In this document: positions 1-8,369 of the stretch, one piece after another
Layout: the number at the start of each line of letters is the position of its first letter
Position numbering within the stretch: position 1 is the first letter of the stretch
Assembly (NCBI GenBank): GCA_964511535.1
Contig: CAZEFW010000004.1
Span: 1-64,000 of the forward strand
DNA: 64,000 nucleotides
Direction of reading: 5' to 3'
DNA from: CAZCFB01 sp964511535
Lineage (GTDB): Bacteria > Myxococcota_A > Polyangia > GCA-2747355 > CAZCFB01
The notes under the pieces: generated by a model
What the model was told of the DNA's origin: nothing
Seen by the model: only the letters and a program-made list of their open reading frames with translations
Databases searched by the model: none
Program-made: the position numbers and the translations under genes

Positions 1-1
1 C

Positions 2-739
2 GAGGAGCGGTGCGACGACAGCGACGCCGAGCCGAACCAGCGGCTGGCCGACGCCCTGGGCGAGGTGGCCGGCGCGGCGCTGGACAGGGGATTGGCCGAC
101 CGGGCAGGCAAGGCGCGGCCGAAGAACTACCAGGTGATGGTTCATGTGAACAAAGAAGTGCTGGAAGAATCGGAGGAGCAGGGCCGCGGTGAAGTGGAAG
201 GCGGCGTTGGCATCTCTCCAGAGACAGCCAGGCGCCTGTGCTGCGACAACCCTGTGCTGGAAATGCCGGTGGAAAAGTTCACCGGGGCGTTTCAGCTGGA
301 ACGTTCCCGCCGTCGAGCGAGCGCCCCGCTGGAGCGGGCAGTGAAAGTGCGTGACGAGGGCATCTGCCAGTTTCCAGGGTGTGAAAGTCGGCGGTTCTTG
401 CACATGCACCATGTCAAACACTGGGCAAAAGGCGGTCCCACGGACCTGGATAACCTCGCGCTGCTCTGCAGCACCCACCACCGGGCAGTTCACGAGGGTG
501 GTTTCAGCTTCAAGAAGACAGAAGAAGGCGAGCTTCGCTTCCATTCACCCGACGGACAGCGCCTCGAAGCCACGCCGCCCCCTGTTGTGCTGCCGCCTCG
601 CCCTGTGCAGGCGCTGCTCGACCAGAATGAAGCTCTGAATATCGACGCTGAGACGGGCACGCCGACGTGGGATGGGATGGTGCCGGTGGATTACGCTGGT
701 GCAGTGGGTTGGTTGCTGGAGCTCGACGTGAGGTCGTAG
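2..739 (+). CDS. HNH endonuclease (DUF222/13E12-type), 5' end outside the window
   Basis: The frame is open from the left edge, so the N-terminus lies outside the window. The visible part has an HNH nuclease core at its centre: a Cys-x4-Cys pair (CQFPGC), then HMHHVKHWAKGG, then an asparagine-containing strand and LLCSTHHRAVH. This matches the zinc-supported beta-beta-alpha-metal fold seen at the C-terminus of DUF222/13E12 repeat-family proteins. Such proteins are usually multicopy and of unknown role; DNA cleavage is inferred from the fold. The last 60 residues are a Pro-rich linker and a short acidic tail. A 474-bp non-coding, repeat-bearing stretch follows. The fold assignment is firm; the biological role is not. 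Confidence 0.85.
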   Translation, partial: EERCDDSDAEPNQRLADALGEVAGAALDRGLADRAGKARPKNYQVMVHVNKEVLEESEEQGRGEVEGGVGISPETARRLCCDNPVLEMPVEKFTGAFQLERSRRRASAPLERAVKVRDEGICQFPGCESRRFLHMHHVKHWAKGGPTDLDNLALLCSTHHRAVHEGGFSFKKTEEGELRFHSPDGQRLEATPPPVVLPPRPVQALLDQNEALNIDAETGTPTWDGMVPVDYAGAVGWLLELDVRS

Positions 740-1213
740 GGCTGTGGACATGACGCGCCCTGGCGGGCGCTTGGACAAGGCTTCGCCTTGCCCACATGCC
801 CACAAGCCCGGACTGCGGTTTCTTTCTGTTTGTTTGTGGTTCTGGGCGTGGTCCGAGGCGCGGCAGTGGTGGTTCGTTCCGTTGTGCCCGTTTGCTGTTG
901 ATGTTGTGGAACGCCGGCTCCGCCGTCTTCCCACAGCCATCAACAGGCCGGGGCAACGGCGCGGCCTGGCACCAGATGCGGAAAACGCACCAAGGTCCAA
1001 CCCACCACCGCCCCTATCAGCCTCACGCCAAGGTCCACGCGAGCACGACGTCCCAGAAAACACATCAACGCCCCAACCCACCCTCACCCCTATCAGCCCC
1101 ACGCCAAGGTAAAAACGAGCACAACGAGAAAGCAGACCGCCAAGGTCCCAACCCGCGCACAACCCCAAAACGGCCGCGACCGGGCGAGCGAAGCGAGCAC
1201 GGAGCGGGTGGGG
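740..1213. other. 474-bp non-coding stretch after the HNH gene
   Basis: No convincing gene is visible on either strand; the open frames here lack start signals and resemble nothing known. The first half is T/G-rich (poly-TTTG around 822-838). The second half is C/A-rich and holds two degenerate copies of a unit of about 76 bp. No promoter or terminator hairpin is obvious. The lipoprotein gene that follows converges on this region. Confidence 0.6.
1011..1110. repeat. Two-copy degenerate tandem repeat, period 76 bp
   Basis: A 24-bp core that begins CCCCTATCAGCC and ends ACGCCAAGGT occurs at 1011-1034 and again at 1087-1110, with one mismatch. Flanking bases (a CAACCCACC stretch before the core and GCGAGCACGAC / ACGAGCACAAC after it) are also partly conserved. 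It lies directly downstream of the HNH gene. No function is known. Confidence 0.6.
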
Positions 1214-1912
1214 CTATTTGTAGTTGAAGGACATGCTGTAAGGCGCGCAGCTGTGCTTGGTGTCCAGGGCCTGGACCATCATCTTGGCCTTGGTGTCGTC
1301 GGTGAAGGCGCAGGTGCCGCTGACTTTGTACTGCACGTTGATCTGGGACGGGCCCGAGGCGGTCTTGCATATGTTGCTGCCGGAGCAGGAGTCTTTGATC
1401 ACGCACGCCTTTACCTGGCGGCCTGCGGGGACGTCCACCCTGAAGCGGAAGTAGTAGGTCTGGGAGGTGAAGGGGAGGCAGCTGTGTGACGCCTCTTTTC
1501 CCGCGGCGTAGAACCAGTCCACGTCCCCTGGCGGCGACAGGGTGGCGCTCTTTTTGACCCAGGCGGTCCCCTCGGTGGTGCTGCCGATGGAGCGGCCTGC
1601 GAGGCAGGTGTTGTTGGGCTCCAGAGGGTCAGGGCAGGGTTTGGGGGTCGGCAGGTCTGGCTTGCCCTGATCCGGCGGCGGCGGCGGCAGGTCTTTTGGC
1701 CACGGCTTGACGTCCGACACGGGCCCGTCCTTTCGCCCCTTGTCCTGCTTCGGCTTGACCCCGCCGCGGTCTTTCTTGGGCGGCGGTGTGACCTTTTTGT
1801 CCTTGACCCCGCTGTCCTGCCGCACGTTTTTCTTGGTCGATCCCGTGTTGCGTGCGTTGGCGCACCCGCTCAGGGCGAGGGCAAGGACCAGCAGCGACAG
1901 GATCGGCTTCAT
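1214..1912 (-). CDS. Lipoprotein with a PPC-like C-terminal domain
   Basis: The 232-residue protein begins with a lipoprotein signal peptide (MKPILSLLVLALALSGC, lipobox LSGC), so it should be anchored to a membrane outside the cytoplasm. Residues 20-85 are a Lys/Pro/Asp-rich linker. The C-terminal 140 residues start with DPLEPNNTC and continue through GDVDWF, the usual opening of bacterial pre-peptidase C-terminal (PPC) beta-sandwich domains. Several Cys pairs (CLAG, CLPF, CVIKDSC, CAF, CAP) suggest disulfides. It stands alone, facing the HNH gene. The domain call rests on the EPN..D.D.F pattern. The substrate or partner is unknown. Confidence 0.75.
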   Translation of the reverse strand: MKPILSLLVLALALSGCANARNTGSTKKNVRQDSGVKDKKVTPPPKKDRGGVKPKQDKGRKDGPVSDVKPWPKDLPPPPPDQGKPDLPTPKPCPDPLEPNNTCLAGRSIGSTTEGTAWVKKSATLSPPGDVDWFYAAGKEASHSCLPFTSQTYYFRFRVDVPAGRQVKACVIKDSCSGSNICKTASGPSQINVQYKVSGTCAFTDDTKAKMMVQALDTKHSCAPYSMSFNYK

Positions 1913-2018
1913 GATGCCCTGATTCTAGCGCGGACCGGGCGATGAGCGCACTCGTGAAGGTGAGGAGGGTGCGGCATGCAGGGTCCGTCCAGGTCCACGA
2001 CTACCTTGCCGCGCTTCC

Positions 2019-2047
2019 TTGACACCCCCCAACCGCCCCCGTAGGTT
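2019..2047 (+). promoter_or_regulatory. Sigma-70-type promoter for the radical SAM gene
   Basis: TTGACA at 2019-2024, a 17-bp spacer, and TAGGTT at 2042-2047. The -35 box is perfect. The most upstream in-frame TTG of the following gene is the first triplet of this -35 box, which argues against that TTG being the translation start. Confidence 0.6.
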
Positions 2048-2069
2048 TCATGCAGCGAGCGACAGACAA

Positions 2070-3455
2070 TTGCCCCATCCCCCCGATTCCACGGCGCCCC
2101 GCGAGGTCGCCCTCGTCCGGCCGAGCTGGGAGTTCCCGGCCAATCCGGACGAGCCGTACATGCACAACCGGCTGTTCGTGCCGCTGGATCTGTGCATCGC
2201 GGCCGCGCTGCTGCAGGAGCGCGGGATCCAGGTGCGGATCATCGACGGCCACGCCCTGCGCCTGCCCCCCGCGGAGGTTTGCCGCAAGGTGCAGGGCTGC
2301 GACCAGGTGTTCCTCACCTCCTCCGCCCTGGATCGCTGGGAGTGCCCCAACACCGACATCGAGCCGTTCGTGGCCTGCGCGCAGGCGCTGTCACGCGTGG
2401 CGCCGGAGCTGTACACCATGGGCGTGCACGGCACGGTGCGGCCCAACGAGATGCTGCCGCTGACCGGGGCGCGGGCTGCGATCCTCGGCGAGCCGGAGCT
2501 GGCCATCGTCGACATCGCCAGCGGCATGGACCTGGAGCAGGTGCCAGGCCTCTGCCTGCCAGGGCTCGACGGCGAGGCGCCGCGCTTCACCCCGGGCCGC
2601 GACGAGCTGCTCGACCTGAACGCCACGCCGCTGCCCGCCTTCGAGCTGCTGCCGATGGATCGCTACGAGCACGTGATCATGGGCCCGAGGTCGGTGCTGC
2701 TCGAGGCGTCGCGGGGCTGCCCGTTCAAGTGCACCACCTGCCTGCAGGCGATGTATGGGCCCAATTACCGCAAGAAGAGCGGGGCGCGGCTGATCCGCGA
2801 GGTGCGCCACGCCGTGGAGGCGTACGGCGCGAAGAACATCTGCTTCATCGACATGGAGTTCTGCCTCAACCGGCGAGCGGTGGAGGAGCTGTGCGAATAC
2901 CTGATCCGGGCGCGGCATGATCTGCAGTGGTGCTGCTCCACCCGCGCCGACGCGGTGAGCCCGGAGCTGCTCAAGCAGATGAAGGCCGCGGGCTGCACCC
3001 TCGTGCACTACGGCGTGGAGTCGGGCGATCAGCAGATGGTGGACCAGATCAACAAGCGGCTGGAGCTGCCGAAGGTGGAGCAGGCCGTGCGCTGGACCCA
3101 GGCCGCGGGCATGGAGGCGCTGGCGTTCTTCATGTTCGGGCTGCCGGGGGAGACCATGGAGCAGATGAAGCGCACCGTGGAGTTCGCCAACCGGCTGCGG
3201 CCAGACTATGTCTCGTACCACATCTTCACGCCCTACCCCTGCACCACCGCCTTCGACGCCGTGGGCGCGCCGGACCAGCCCCTGTTCCCCACCTCGTCGG
3301 GGCAGCACTCGCCCGAGGAGCTGGACCGGTTCGTCAAGGCGGCCATGAAGGACTTCTACCTGCGGCCCACCTTCGCCCTGCGCTACGCGCGCAACATCTG
3401 GCGGCGGGGGATAATCAACCAGGCGAAGCTGTTTCTGCGCTATCTTGGCCTCTGA
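2070..3455 (+). CDS. Cobalamin-binding-type radical SAM protein
   Basis: An N-terminal Rossmann-like B12-binding domain (VALVRPSWEF, then VRIIDGHALRLPP) precedes a radical SAM core whose 4Fe-4S site is CPFKCTTC (Cx3CxxC). The core continues with a GVESGDQQM segment and FMFGLPGET, typical of the BchE/Elp3-like class. Such enzymes cleave S-adenosylmethionine and often methylate or rearrange unactivated carbons. The frame also offers a TTG at 2019, but that triplet sits in a -35 box, so TTG 2070 (LPHPPDSTAPREVALV) is preferred; neither has a good ribosome-binding site. It heads the epimerase and heptose-kinase genes. A role in making or modifying an unusual sugar or glycan is inferred from context only. 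Confidence 0.85.
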   Translation: MPHPPDSTAPREVALVRPSWEFPANPDEPYMHNRLFVPLDLCIAAALLQERGIQVRIIDGHALRLPPAEVCRKVQGCDQVFLTSSALDRWECPNTDIEPFVACAQALSRVAPELYTMGVHGTVRPNEMLPLTGARAAILGEPELAIVDIASGMDLEQVPGLCLPGLDGEAPRFTPGRDELLDLNATPLPAFELLPMDRYEHVIMGPRSVLLEASRGCPFKCTTCLQAMYGPNYRKKSGARLIREVRHAVEAYGAKNICFIDMEFCLNRRAVEELCEYLIRARHDLQWCCSTRADAVSPELLKQMKAAGCTLVHYGVESGDQQMVDQINKRLELPKVEQAVRWTQAAGMEALAFFMFGLPGETMEQMKRTVEFANRLRPDYVSYHIFTPYPCTTAFDAVGAPDQPLFPTSSGQHSPEELDRFVKAAMKDFYLRPTFALRYARNIWRRGIINQAKLFLRYLGL

Positions 3456-3473
3456 CCAACGTACCCTTGACCC

Positions 3474-4427
3474 ATGCCTGAAGAACATCTCGTTACCGGC
3501 GGCGCCGGATTCATCGGCAGTCACCTGGTGGACGCCCTGCTGGACCGCGGCCACCGTGTGACGGTGTACGACAACCTCAGCCTCGGGCGGCGGGAGTTCC
3601 TCGACGGGGCGCTGGCGCGCGGGGCGCGCCTGGTGGTGGCCGACCTGGAGGACCTCGAGCGGCTGGAGGCGGAGGCCGCAGGCAAGGCGCGGATCTGGCA
3701 CCTGGCGGCCAACAGCGACATCCGCCAGGGCACGCGCTCGACGCGGCTGGACCTGGAGCAGGGCACGCTGGTGACCTACAACGTGCTGGAGGCCATGCGC
3801 CGGCAGGAGGTGCCGGCCATCGCGTTCGCCTCCAGCTCGGTGGTCTACGGTGAGCCCACGGTGATGCCCACGCCGGAGGAGTACGGCCCGCTGACGCCGA
3901 TCTCGCTGTACGGCGCGGCCAAGCTGGGAGCCGAGGGGCTGATCAGCGCCTTCGGCCACTGCTACGGGCTTCGGGCGGACGTGTTCCGGTTCGCAAACAT
4001 CGTCGGGCCGCGCTCCACCCACGGCATCCTGCACGACTTCGCGGGCAAGCTGCGCGCCGACGCGCGCGAGCTGGAGGTGCTGGGCGACGGGCGGCAGCAG
4101 AAATCGTACCTCGGCGTGGACGACTGCGTGGCGGCCATGCAGTTCGTGGTGGAGCACGCGGACGGGGCGCACAACATCTATAACCTGGCGCCGGCCGACA
4201 ACGTCACGGTGGCCCGAATCTCCGAGCTGGTGGTGCAGTCGTGGACCGGCGGGCGCGCGCGGCTGCGCTACACCGGCGGGCGCCGGGGCTGGGCCGGCGA
4301 TGTGCCCACCATGCGCCTGAGCCCGGACCGGCTGGCGTCGCTGGGCTGGACCGCGAGCCGCAGCTCCGAGGAGGCGGTGCGCTACGCCATCTCGGCCCTC
4401 GACCCGCAACTGGAGGAGACCCCGTGA
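3474..4427 (+). CDS. NAD-dependent sugar epimerase/dehydratase (extended SDR)
   Basis: This 317-residue protein has the N-terminal NAD-binding motif TGGAGFIGSHL and the catalytic YGAAK (YxxxK) near residue 143, with a preceding Ser-rich ASSSVVYGEP strand. It belongs to the extended short-chain dehydrogenase family that interconverts nucleotide sugars, for example UDP-glucose 4-epimerase types. The exact sugar cannot be read from sequence. It lies 18 bp after the radical SAM gene, and its TGA overlaps the GTG start of the heptose kinase gene (GTGA), so the genes are translationally coupled. That coupling suggests a shared sugar pathway. Confidence 0.88.
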   Translation: MPEEHLVTGGAGFIGSHLVDALLDRGHRVTVYDNLSLGRREFLDGALARGARLVVADLEDLERLEAEAAGKARIWHLAANSDIRQGTRSTRLDLEQGTLVTYNVLEAMRRQEVPAIAFASSSVVYGEPTVMPTPEEYGPLTPISLYGAAKLGAEGLISAFGHCYGLRADVFRFANIVGPRSTHGILHDFAGKLRADARELEVLGDGRQQKSYLGVDDCVAAMQFVVEHADGAHNIYNLAPADNVTVARISELVVQSWTGGRARLRYTGGRRGWAGDVPTMRLSPDRLASLGWTASRSSEEAVRYAISALDPQLEETP

Positions 4428-5401
4428 TCATCTCGCGCACCCCTCTCCGCATCTCCCTGATGGGCGGCGGCAGCGACCTGCCGGCGTACTACCGCCTGAG
4501 CCAGGGCGCGGTGGTCAACACCACCATCGACAAGTACATCTACATCACGGTCAACCCCTCCTTCTCGGACCATATCCGCGCGTCCTACTCCAGGACCGAG
4601 ATCGTGGGGTCGGTGGACGAAGTGCAGCACCCGCTGATCCGGGAGGCGCTGCGGCTGACCGGCGTGGAGCGCGCGGTGGAGATCACCTCCATCGCCGGGA
4701 TCCCGTCGCGTGGCACGGGCCTCGGCTCGTCGTCGGCGTACCTGGTGGGGCTGCTCAACGCGCTGTGGGCCTACCAGGGGGTGTTCGTATCGAACCGGCG
4801 GCTGGCCGAGGAGGCGTGCCACATCGAGCTGGAGGTGCTTGGGGAGCCGGCGGGCAAGCAGGACCAGTACATCGCGGCGTACGGGGGGTTGCAGCGCATG
4901 CGCTTCAACCCGGACGAGACGGTGTTCGTGGACCCGATCATCTGCCGCAAGGAGACCAAGCTGGCGCTGGAGTCGCACCTGATGCTGTTCTACACCGGCA
5001 TCACGCGCTCGGCGTCGAAGATCCTCGAGAAGCAGAGCAAGGAGACGCCGGACAAGCAGGAGGCCCTGGGCAAGATGGTGGACGCCACCGTGGAGGTGGC
5101 CCAGATCCTCAGCTCCAACCGGGAGATCACGCGGGTCGGCGAGATGCTCCACGAGGCGTGGCAGATCAAGCGCGAGCTCACCTCCGGGATCTCCACCGAC
5201 GAGATCGACGCCATGTACGACGCGGCGCGCGGCGCGGGGGCGCTCGGCGGCAAGATCACCGGCGCCGGCGGCGGCGGCTTCCTGCTGCTGTTCGTCGAGC
5301 CCCACAACCAGCCCCGCGTACGCGAGGCGCTGGCCCCGCTCAAGGACCACAAGATCCGCCTGGAGCCCCAGGGCAGCAAGATCATCTACGTGGAGGACTA
5401 G
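4424..5401 (+). CDS. hddA: GHMP kinase, D-glycero-D-manno-heptose 7-phosphate kinase-like (HddA)
   Basis: The 325-residue protein begins VIISRTPLRISLMGGGSDLP and continues with TTIDKYIYI, the hallmark opening of HddA-type GHMP kinases. The ATP-binding loop is GLGSSSAY and motif 3 is ITGAGGGGFLLL. HddA phosphorylates heptose 7-phosphate at C1 on the way to GDP-heptose. The GTG start at 4424 overlaps the upstream stop and is preceded by GGAGGAG at 4412-4418; the frame stays open further upstream, but that part is antisense-free overlap with the epimerase and not homologous. A GmhB phosphatase, the next pathway enzyme, lies at 8370-8906. Other GHMP sugar kinases are possible but less likely. Confidence 0.85.
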   Translation: MIISRTPLRISLMGGGSDLPAYYRLSQGAVVNTTIDKYIYITVNPSFSDHIRASYSRTEIVGSVDEVQHPLIREALRLTGVERAVEITSIAGIPSRGTGLGSSSAYLVGLLNALWAYQGVFVSNRRLAEEACHIELEVLGEPAGKQDQYIAAYGGLQRMRFNPDETVFVDPIICRKETKLALESHLMLFYTGITRSASKILEKQSKETPDKQEALGKMVDATVEVAQILSSNREITRVGEMLHEAWQIKRELTSGISTDEIDAMYDAARGAGALGGKITGAGGGGFLLLFVEPHNQPRVREALAPLKDHKIRLEPQGSKIIYVED

Positions 5402-5443
5402 CGCGCGCCCCCCGGCGGGGAGTCGTAATTACACAGCCAGCCT

Positions 5444-6100
5444 TCAGGGACAGTGATGCAGCTCCACCGCCCGCTTCGCCTTGAGGAACCCGGTCAGGTC
5501 GGCGGGCAGGCCGGTGGGGACCCCCACATGGTCGCCCGCCGGGCAGTGGCGGGTCTTGATCTCCCGGGTGGTGCCGTCCTTGCGCGTGACCCAGAACGTC
5601 GTCCTGGTGTCCCACATCCCCATGCCGAAGCAGATGGGCGGGTTGCCGTATTTCGGCGCCACGGCGCTCCAGGCCACCTTGCCCGCCGCGGCCACCAGGG
5701 CGCCTTGCTGGGCCTTGGTCAGCTGCTTGATGCAGCTCTTGGACGGGTCGCGTATCGCGGCAGAGTTGGCCCACTTCAGCTTCCCGCCGAGGTATGAGCT
5801 GAAGTAGGAATAGGCAAACATCTTGGTGATGACCTGGGTCACGCTGCTCCAGCCCACCTCGGCCACGGGGCTCTGCTGCAGCCGATCCGGCGGCACGACC
5901 AGGTCTGGCGGCGCGGCCAGGTCAGGACGCGGCGCAGCGGAATCACGGCCCCGGTCGAGCCGCCCACCGTCCAGCCGCCGCGCGTCCGCTGGCCCCCCGG
6001 CGTCACCGGGGTCACCAGGAACGGGCCGCCCTGCGCAACCCGCGGCTGCCCACAGCGCCACCGCGAGGGCGACGCGCCGAATCCATTCGATCCTGATCAT
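5444..6100 (-). CDS. Lipoprotein of unknown function
   Basis: A 218-residue protein that starts MIRIEWIRRVALAVALWAAAGC, a lipoprotein signal with lipobox AAGC. This start is preferred over the longer frame because it puts the signal peptide at the N-terminus. Residues 25-80 are a low-complexity Asp/Gly/Pro/Arg linker. The C-terminal 140 residues look globular, with conserved-looking Trp, Cys and Tyr residues (VGWSSVTQVI, YGNPPICFGMGMWDTR, TRHCPAGDHVGVP), but I recognise no family. It sits antisense between the heptose kinase and the glycosyltransferase and may be unrelated to them. Confidence 0.75.
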   Translation of the reverse strand: MIRIEWIRRVALAVALWAAAGCAGRPVPGDPGDAGGPADARRLDGGRLDRGRDSAAPRPDLAAPPDLVVPPDRLQQSPVAEVGWSSVTQVITKMFAYSYFSSYLGGKLKWANSAAIRDPSKSCIKQLTKAQQGALVAAAGKVAWSAVAPKYGNPPICFGMGMWDTRTTFWVTRKDGTTREIKTRHCPAGDHVGVPTGLPADLTGFLKAKRAVELHHCP

Positions 6101-6180
6101 CAACGCCGATCCTACCACCCGGGCTGCGGATGCCTCTCCGCCCCTTGATATTGCCGCAGGATCGGGCAAAGTTTTCCCCC

Positions 6181-6954
6181 ATGACTGACAAGAAGAGACC
6201 GTTGGCAGAGATCAGCGCGTTCGTGCCGGCCTACAACGAGGCGGACAACATCGCCGAGGTGGTGCAGCGGCTGCACGGCGCCATGGAGAAGGTGGCGCGC
6301 AAGCACGAGGTCATCGTGGTGCTCTACGAGGGGACCAGCGATGGAACCGACCGCATCCTGGCCGACCTGGAGCAGCAGGACGAGCTGCTGCGGGTGGTTG
6401 TGCAGCCGAAGGCTCGACGCGGCTACGGCGTGGCGCTACGGCTCGGCATCGAGGCGGCGCGCTATCGGTACATCTTCTACACCGACGCCGACAACCAGTT
6501 CGACCCGGATGAGATCGTCAGGTTCGCGCCGCTGATGGAGGGCGCCGACCTGGTCACCGGAATCCGCGAGGAGCGGCAGGACCCGCTGGCGCGCAAGATC
6601 ACGGCAGCGGTCTACAACAAGATCATGGACGTCGCCCTCGGCACCGGCGTCACCGACGTGGACTGCGCCTTCAAGCTGTTCCGCAAGGCCATGTTCGACG
6701 GCATGACCTTGACCAGCGACACAGGCCTCATCGACCCGGAGATCGTGGCCCGGGCGCGCATGGCCGGCAGGCTGATCATGGAGGTGCCCGTGACCCACTA
6801 CCCGCGCGCGGCGGGCGAGGCGCACTTCGAGGCGGACACGCCCCTCGGCTTGCCGGAGCCCAGGGTGGTGCTCGGGGTGCTGTCGGAGCTGTGGGAGCTT
6901 CGCAAGCAGATCCGGGCCGAGGACAAGGCCGCCGCCGACGCCCACGTGCTGTAG
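6181..6954 (+). CDS. Family 2 glycosyltransferase, dolichyl-phosphate mannose synthase-like
   Basis: A 257-residue single-domain GT-A enzyme. It has the GT2 opening FVPAYNEADNIAEVV, the basic PKARRGYGVALRLG segment, and the metal-binding DxD as YTDADNQFDPDEI. Members transfer sugar from a nucleotide donor to a lipid phosphate. No membrane helices follow the catalytic domain, so it is the soluble DPM1-like form. The start at 6181 (MTDKKRPLAEISAF) is preferred over an ATG at 6130 because the family begins close to the FVPAYNE strand. Its stop codon lies inside the left arm of an inverted-repeat element. It is probably linked to the upstream sugar genes. Confidence 0.88.
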   Translation: MTDKKRPLAEISAFVPAYNEADNIAEVVQRLHGAMEKVARKHEVIVVLYEGTSDGTDRILADLEQQDELLRVVVQPKARRGYGVALRLGIEAARYRYIFYTDADNQFDPDEIVRFAPLMEGADLVTGIREERQDPLARKITAAVYNKIMDVALGTGVTDVDCAFKLFRKAMFDGMTLTSDTGLIDPEIVARARMAGRLIMEVPVTHYPRAAGEAHFEADTPLGLPEPRVVLGVLSELWELRKQIRAEDKAAADAHVL

Positions 6955-7130
6955 AGCGCCGAACGGCTTGAACACCTGCTGCAAACGCGGTCCTGGGGCG
7001 TCTCGCGGCTTGCGTCCTCTCGCCCATCCTCGCCGTACCACAAGTACGCCTCCGGTGGGCCCTCCGAGCGCGCTCGCGATCCACCTCCAGCATCGCGTCT
7101 TCGCTGCGGCATCAAGCCGCTCGGCGCTCT
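6953..7130. repeat. 178-bp element bounded by 19-bp inverted repeats
   Basis: Left arm 6953-6971 (AGAGCGCCGAACGGCTTGA) and right arm 7112-7130 are reverse complements at 18 of 19 positions. Inside there are further hairpins: CGTAC-CACAA-GTACG, the palindrome CGAGCGCGCTCG, and CGCGAT...ATCGCG around an 11-base loop. The element fills the whole gap between two co-directional genes, overlaps the upstream stop codon and ends two bases before the next GTG start. It has no coding potential. It looks like a MITE or REP-type mobile element, or a structured RNA; I saw no second copy in the window. Confidence 0.7.
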
Positions 7131-7132
7131 AA

Positions 7133-8353
7133 GTGCGACCCCCCGATCTCCTCGCCCCGGCCGGGACCCCGGCCAAGCTGCGAACCGCTCTTCATTTCGG
7201 CGCCGACGCGGTCTACCTCGGGCTGCGGCGCTACTCCCTGCGCGCAGGGGCAGGCAACTTCACCCTCGAGCAGCTGGACGACGCGCTGTCGCTGACCCGA
7301 TCCATGGGCCGGCGGGTCTACGTGGCCATCAACCTGCAGCCGTTCGACGAGGACCTCGACGCGAGCTTGATCGACACCCTCGAGGCGCTGGCGGACTTGA
7401 AGCCCGACGCCCTCATCGTGGCCGATCCGGGGGTGATGGCGCTGTGCCGGCGCCACGCGCCCGAGCTGCCGCTGCACCTCTCGACCCAGGCCAGCGTGAC
7501 CAACGCGGCGGCCGCCCGGTTCTGGCATGAGGCGGCGGGCGTCCAGCGCATCATCGCCGCGCGCGAGCTGTCGCTCGAGCAGCTGGGCGCCATGGTGGGC
7601 GAGGCGCCGGAGGTGCGGTTCGAGGCGTTCGCGCACGGGGCCGTGTGCGTGGCCTACTCCGGGCGCTGCCTCCTGTCGCTCTACGGCGCGGGGCCCGGAC
7701 GCGACCCGCGGCGCGGCAGCTGCGCCCAGGGGTGCCGGTGGCGCTACCGGTTCATCGAGGACGGGCGCCGGCCGGGGGAGGCGAACCCGGTGGAGCAGGA
7801 CGAGCGGGGCACCTACTTCTTCGACGCCCGCGACCTGTGCGCCATGCCGGTGCTCGACCGGCTGGTGGAGACGGGGGTCCGGGCCCTGAAGCTGGAGGGG
7901 CGCACGCGCTCGGCGCTCTACCTGGCGGTCACCGTGGACATCTATCGCCACGCCCTGGACCGCCTGGCCGACGGCGACGCGCGGGGCTTCGCCGCGGCCG
8001 TGCCCGACTACTTGGCCGGGCTGCGGGAGGTCTCGACGCGGCCGTTCTCCACGCACTTCTACACCGGCGAGCAGGACCGGCCCGAGACCTACCTGCCCGG
8101 CGGCATGCCCTGGGACGGCGCGCCGAGGTATGTAGGCGAGGTGGAGGCGCCGGGGACGCTGCGGCTGAAGAACCCGGTGTCGCGCGGAGACAGCGTCACG
8201 CTGTGCGACCGCGGGCTGAAGCGGCAGGCGCTGGTCCTGGACCCGCTGCTGGACCAGGACGGCGCCCCTGTACCGCGCGCCCTGGCCGGAGACACAATCA
8301 CGCTGCCCGACGAGGCCACAGCATCCCCGGGCGCCGTGGCCATGAGGAGATGA
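7133..8353 (+). CDS. Peptidase U32-family protein (TrhP/YegQ-like)
   Basis: A 406-residue protein with the U32 opening PDLLAPAGTPAKLRTALHFGADAVYLG and the cysteine signature around CVAYSGRCLLS, GSCAQGC and RWRYRF. Although named peptidases, E. coli members (TrhP/YegQ) act in prephenate-dependent hydroxylation of wobble uridine in tRNA; that role is known for the family, not shown here. The C-terminal 90 residues form a small beta domain, as in TrhP. The GTG start at 7133 follows the inverted-repeat element directly, and no normal ribosome-binding site is visible. It ends 16 bp from the convergent gmhB gene. Confidence 0.85.
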   Translation: MRPPDLLAPAGTPAKLRTALHFGADAVYLGLRRYSLRAGAGNFTLEQLDDALSLTRSMGRRVYVAINLQPFDEDLDASLIDTLEALADLKPDALIVADPGVMALCRRHAPELPLHLSTQASVTNAAAARFWHEAAGVQRIIAARELSLEQLGAMVGEAPEVRFEAFAHGAVCVAYSGRCLLSLYGAGPGRDPRRGSCAQGCRWRYRFIEDGRRPGEANPVEQDERGTYFFDARDLCAMPVLDRLVETGVRALKLEGRTRSALYLAVTVDIYRHALDRLADGDARGFAAAVPDYLAGLREVSTRPFSTHFYTGEQDRPETYLPGGMPWDGAPRYVGEVEAPGTLRLKNPVSRGDSVTLCDRGLKRQALVLDPLLDQDGAPVPRALAGDTITLPDEATASPGAVAMRR

Positions 8354-8369
8354 GCAGGGGGACGCCCCG

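Noticed and set aside
740..1213. A hidden gene or ncRNA after the HNH gene
   Set aside because: Open frames exist on both strands but have no start signals, no codon bias and no family match; no hairpin set was seen that would support a structured RNA.
6953..7130. Small protein encoded inside the inverted-repeat element
   Set aside because: Open frames on the minus strand are only artefacts of GC-rich palindromes and cross into neighbouring genes.
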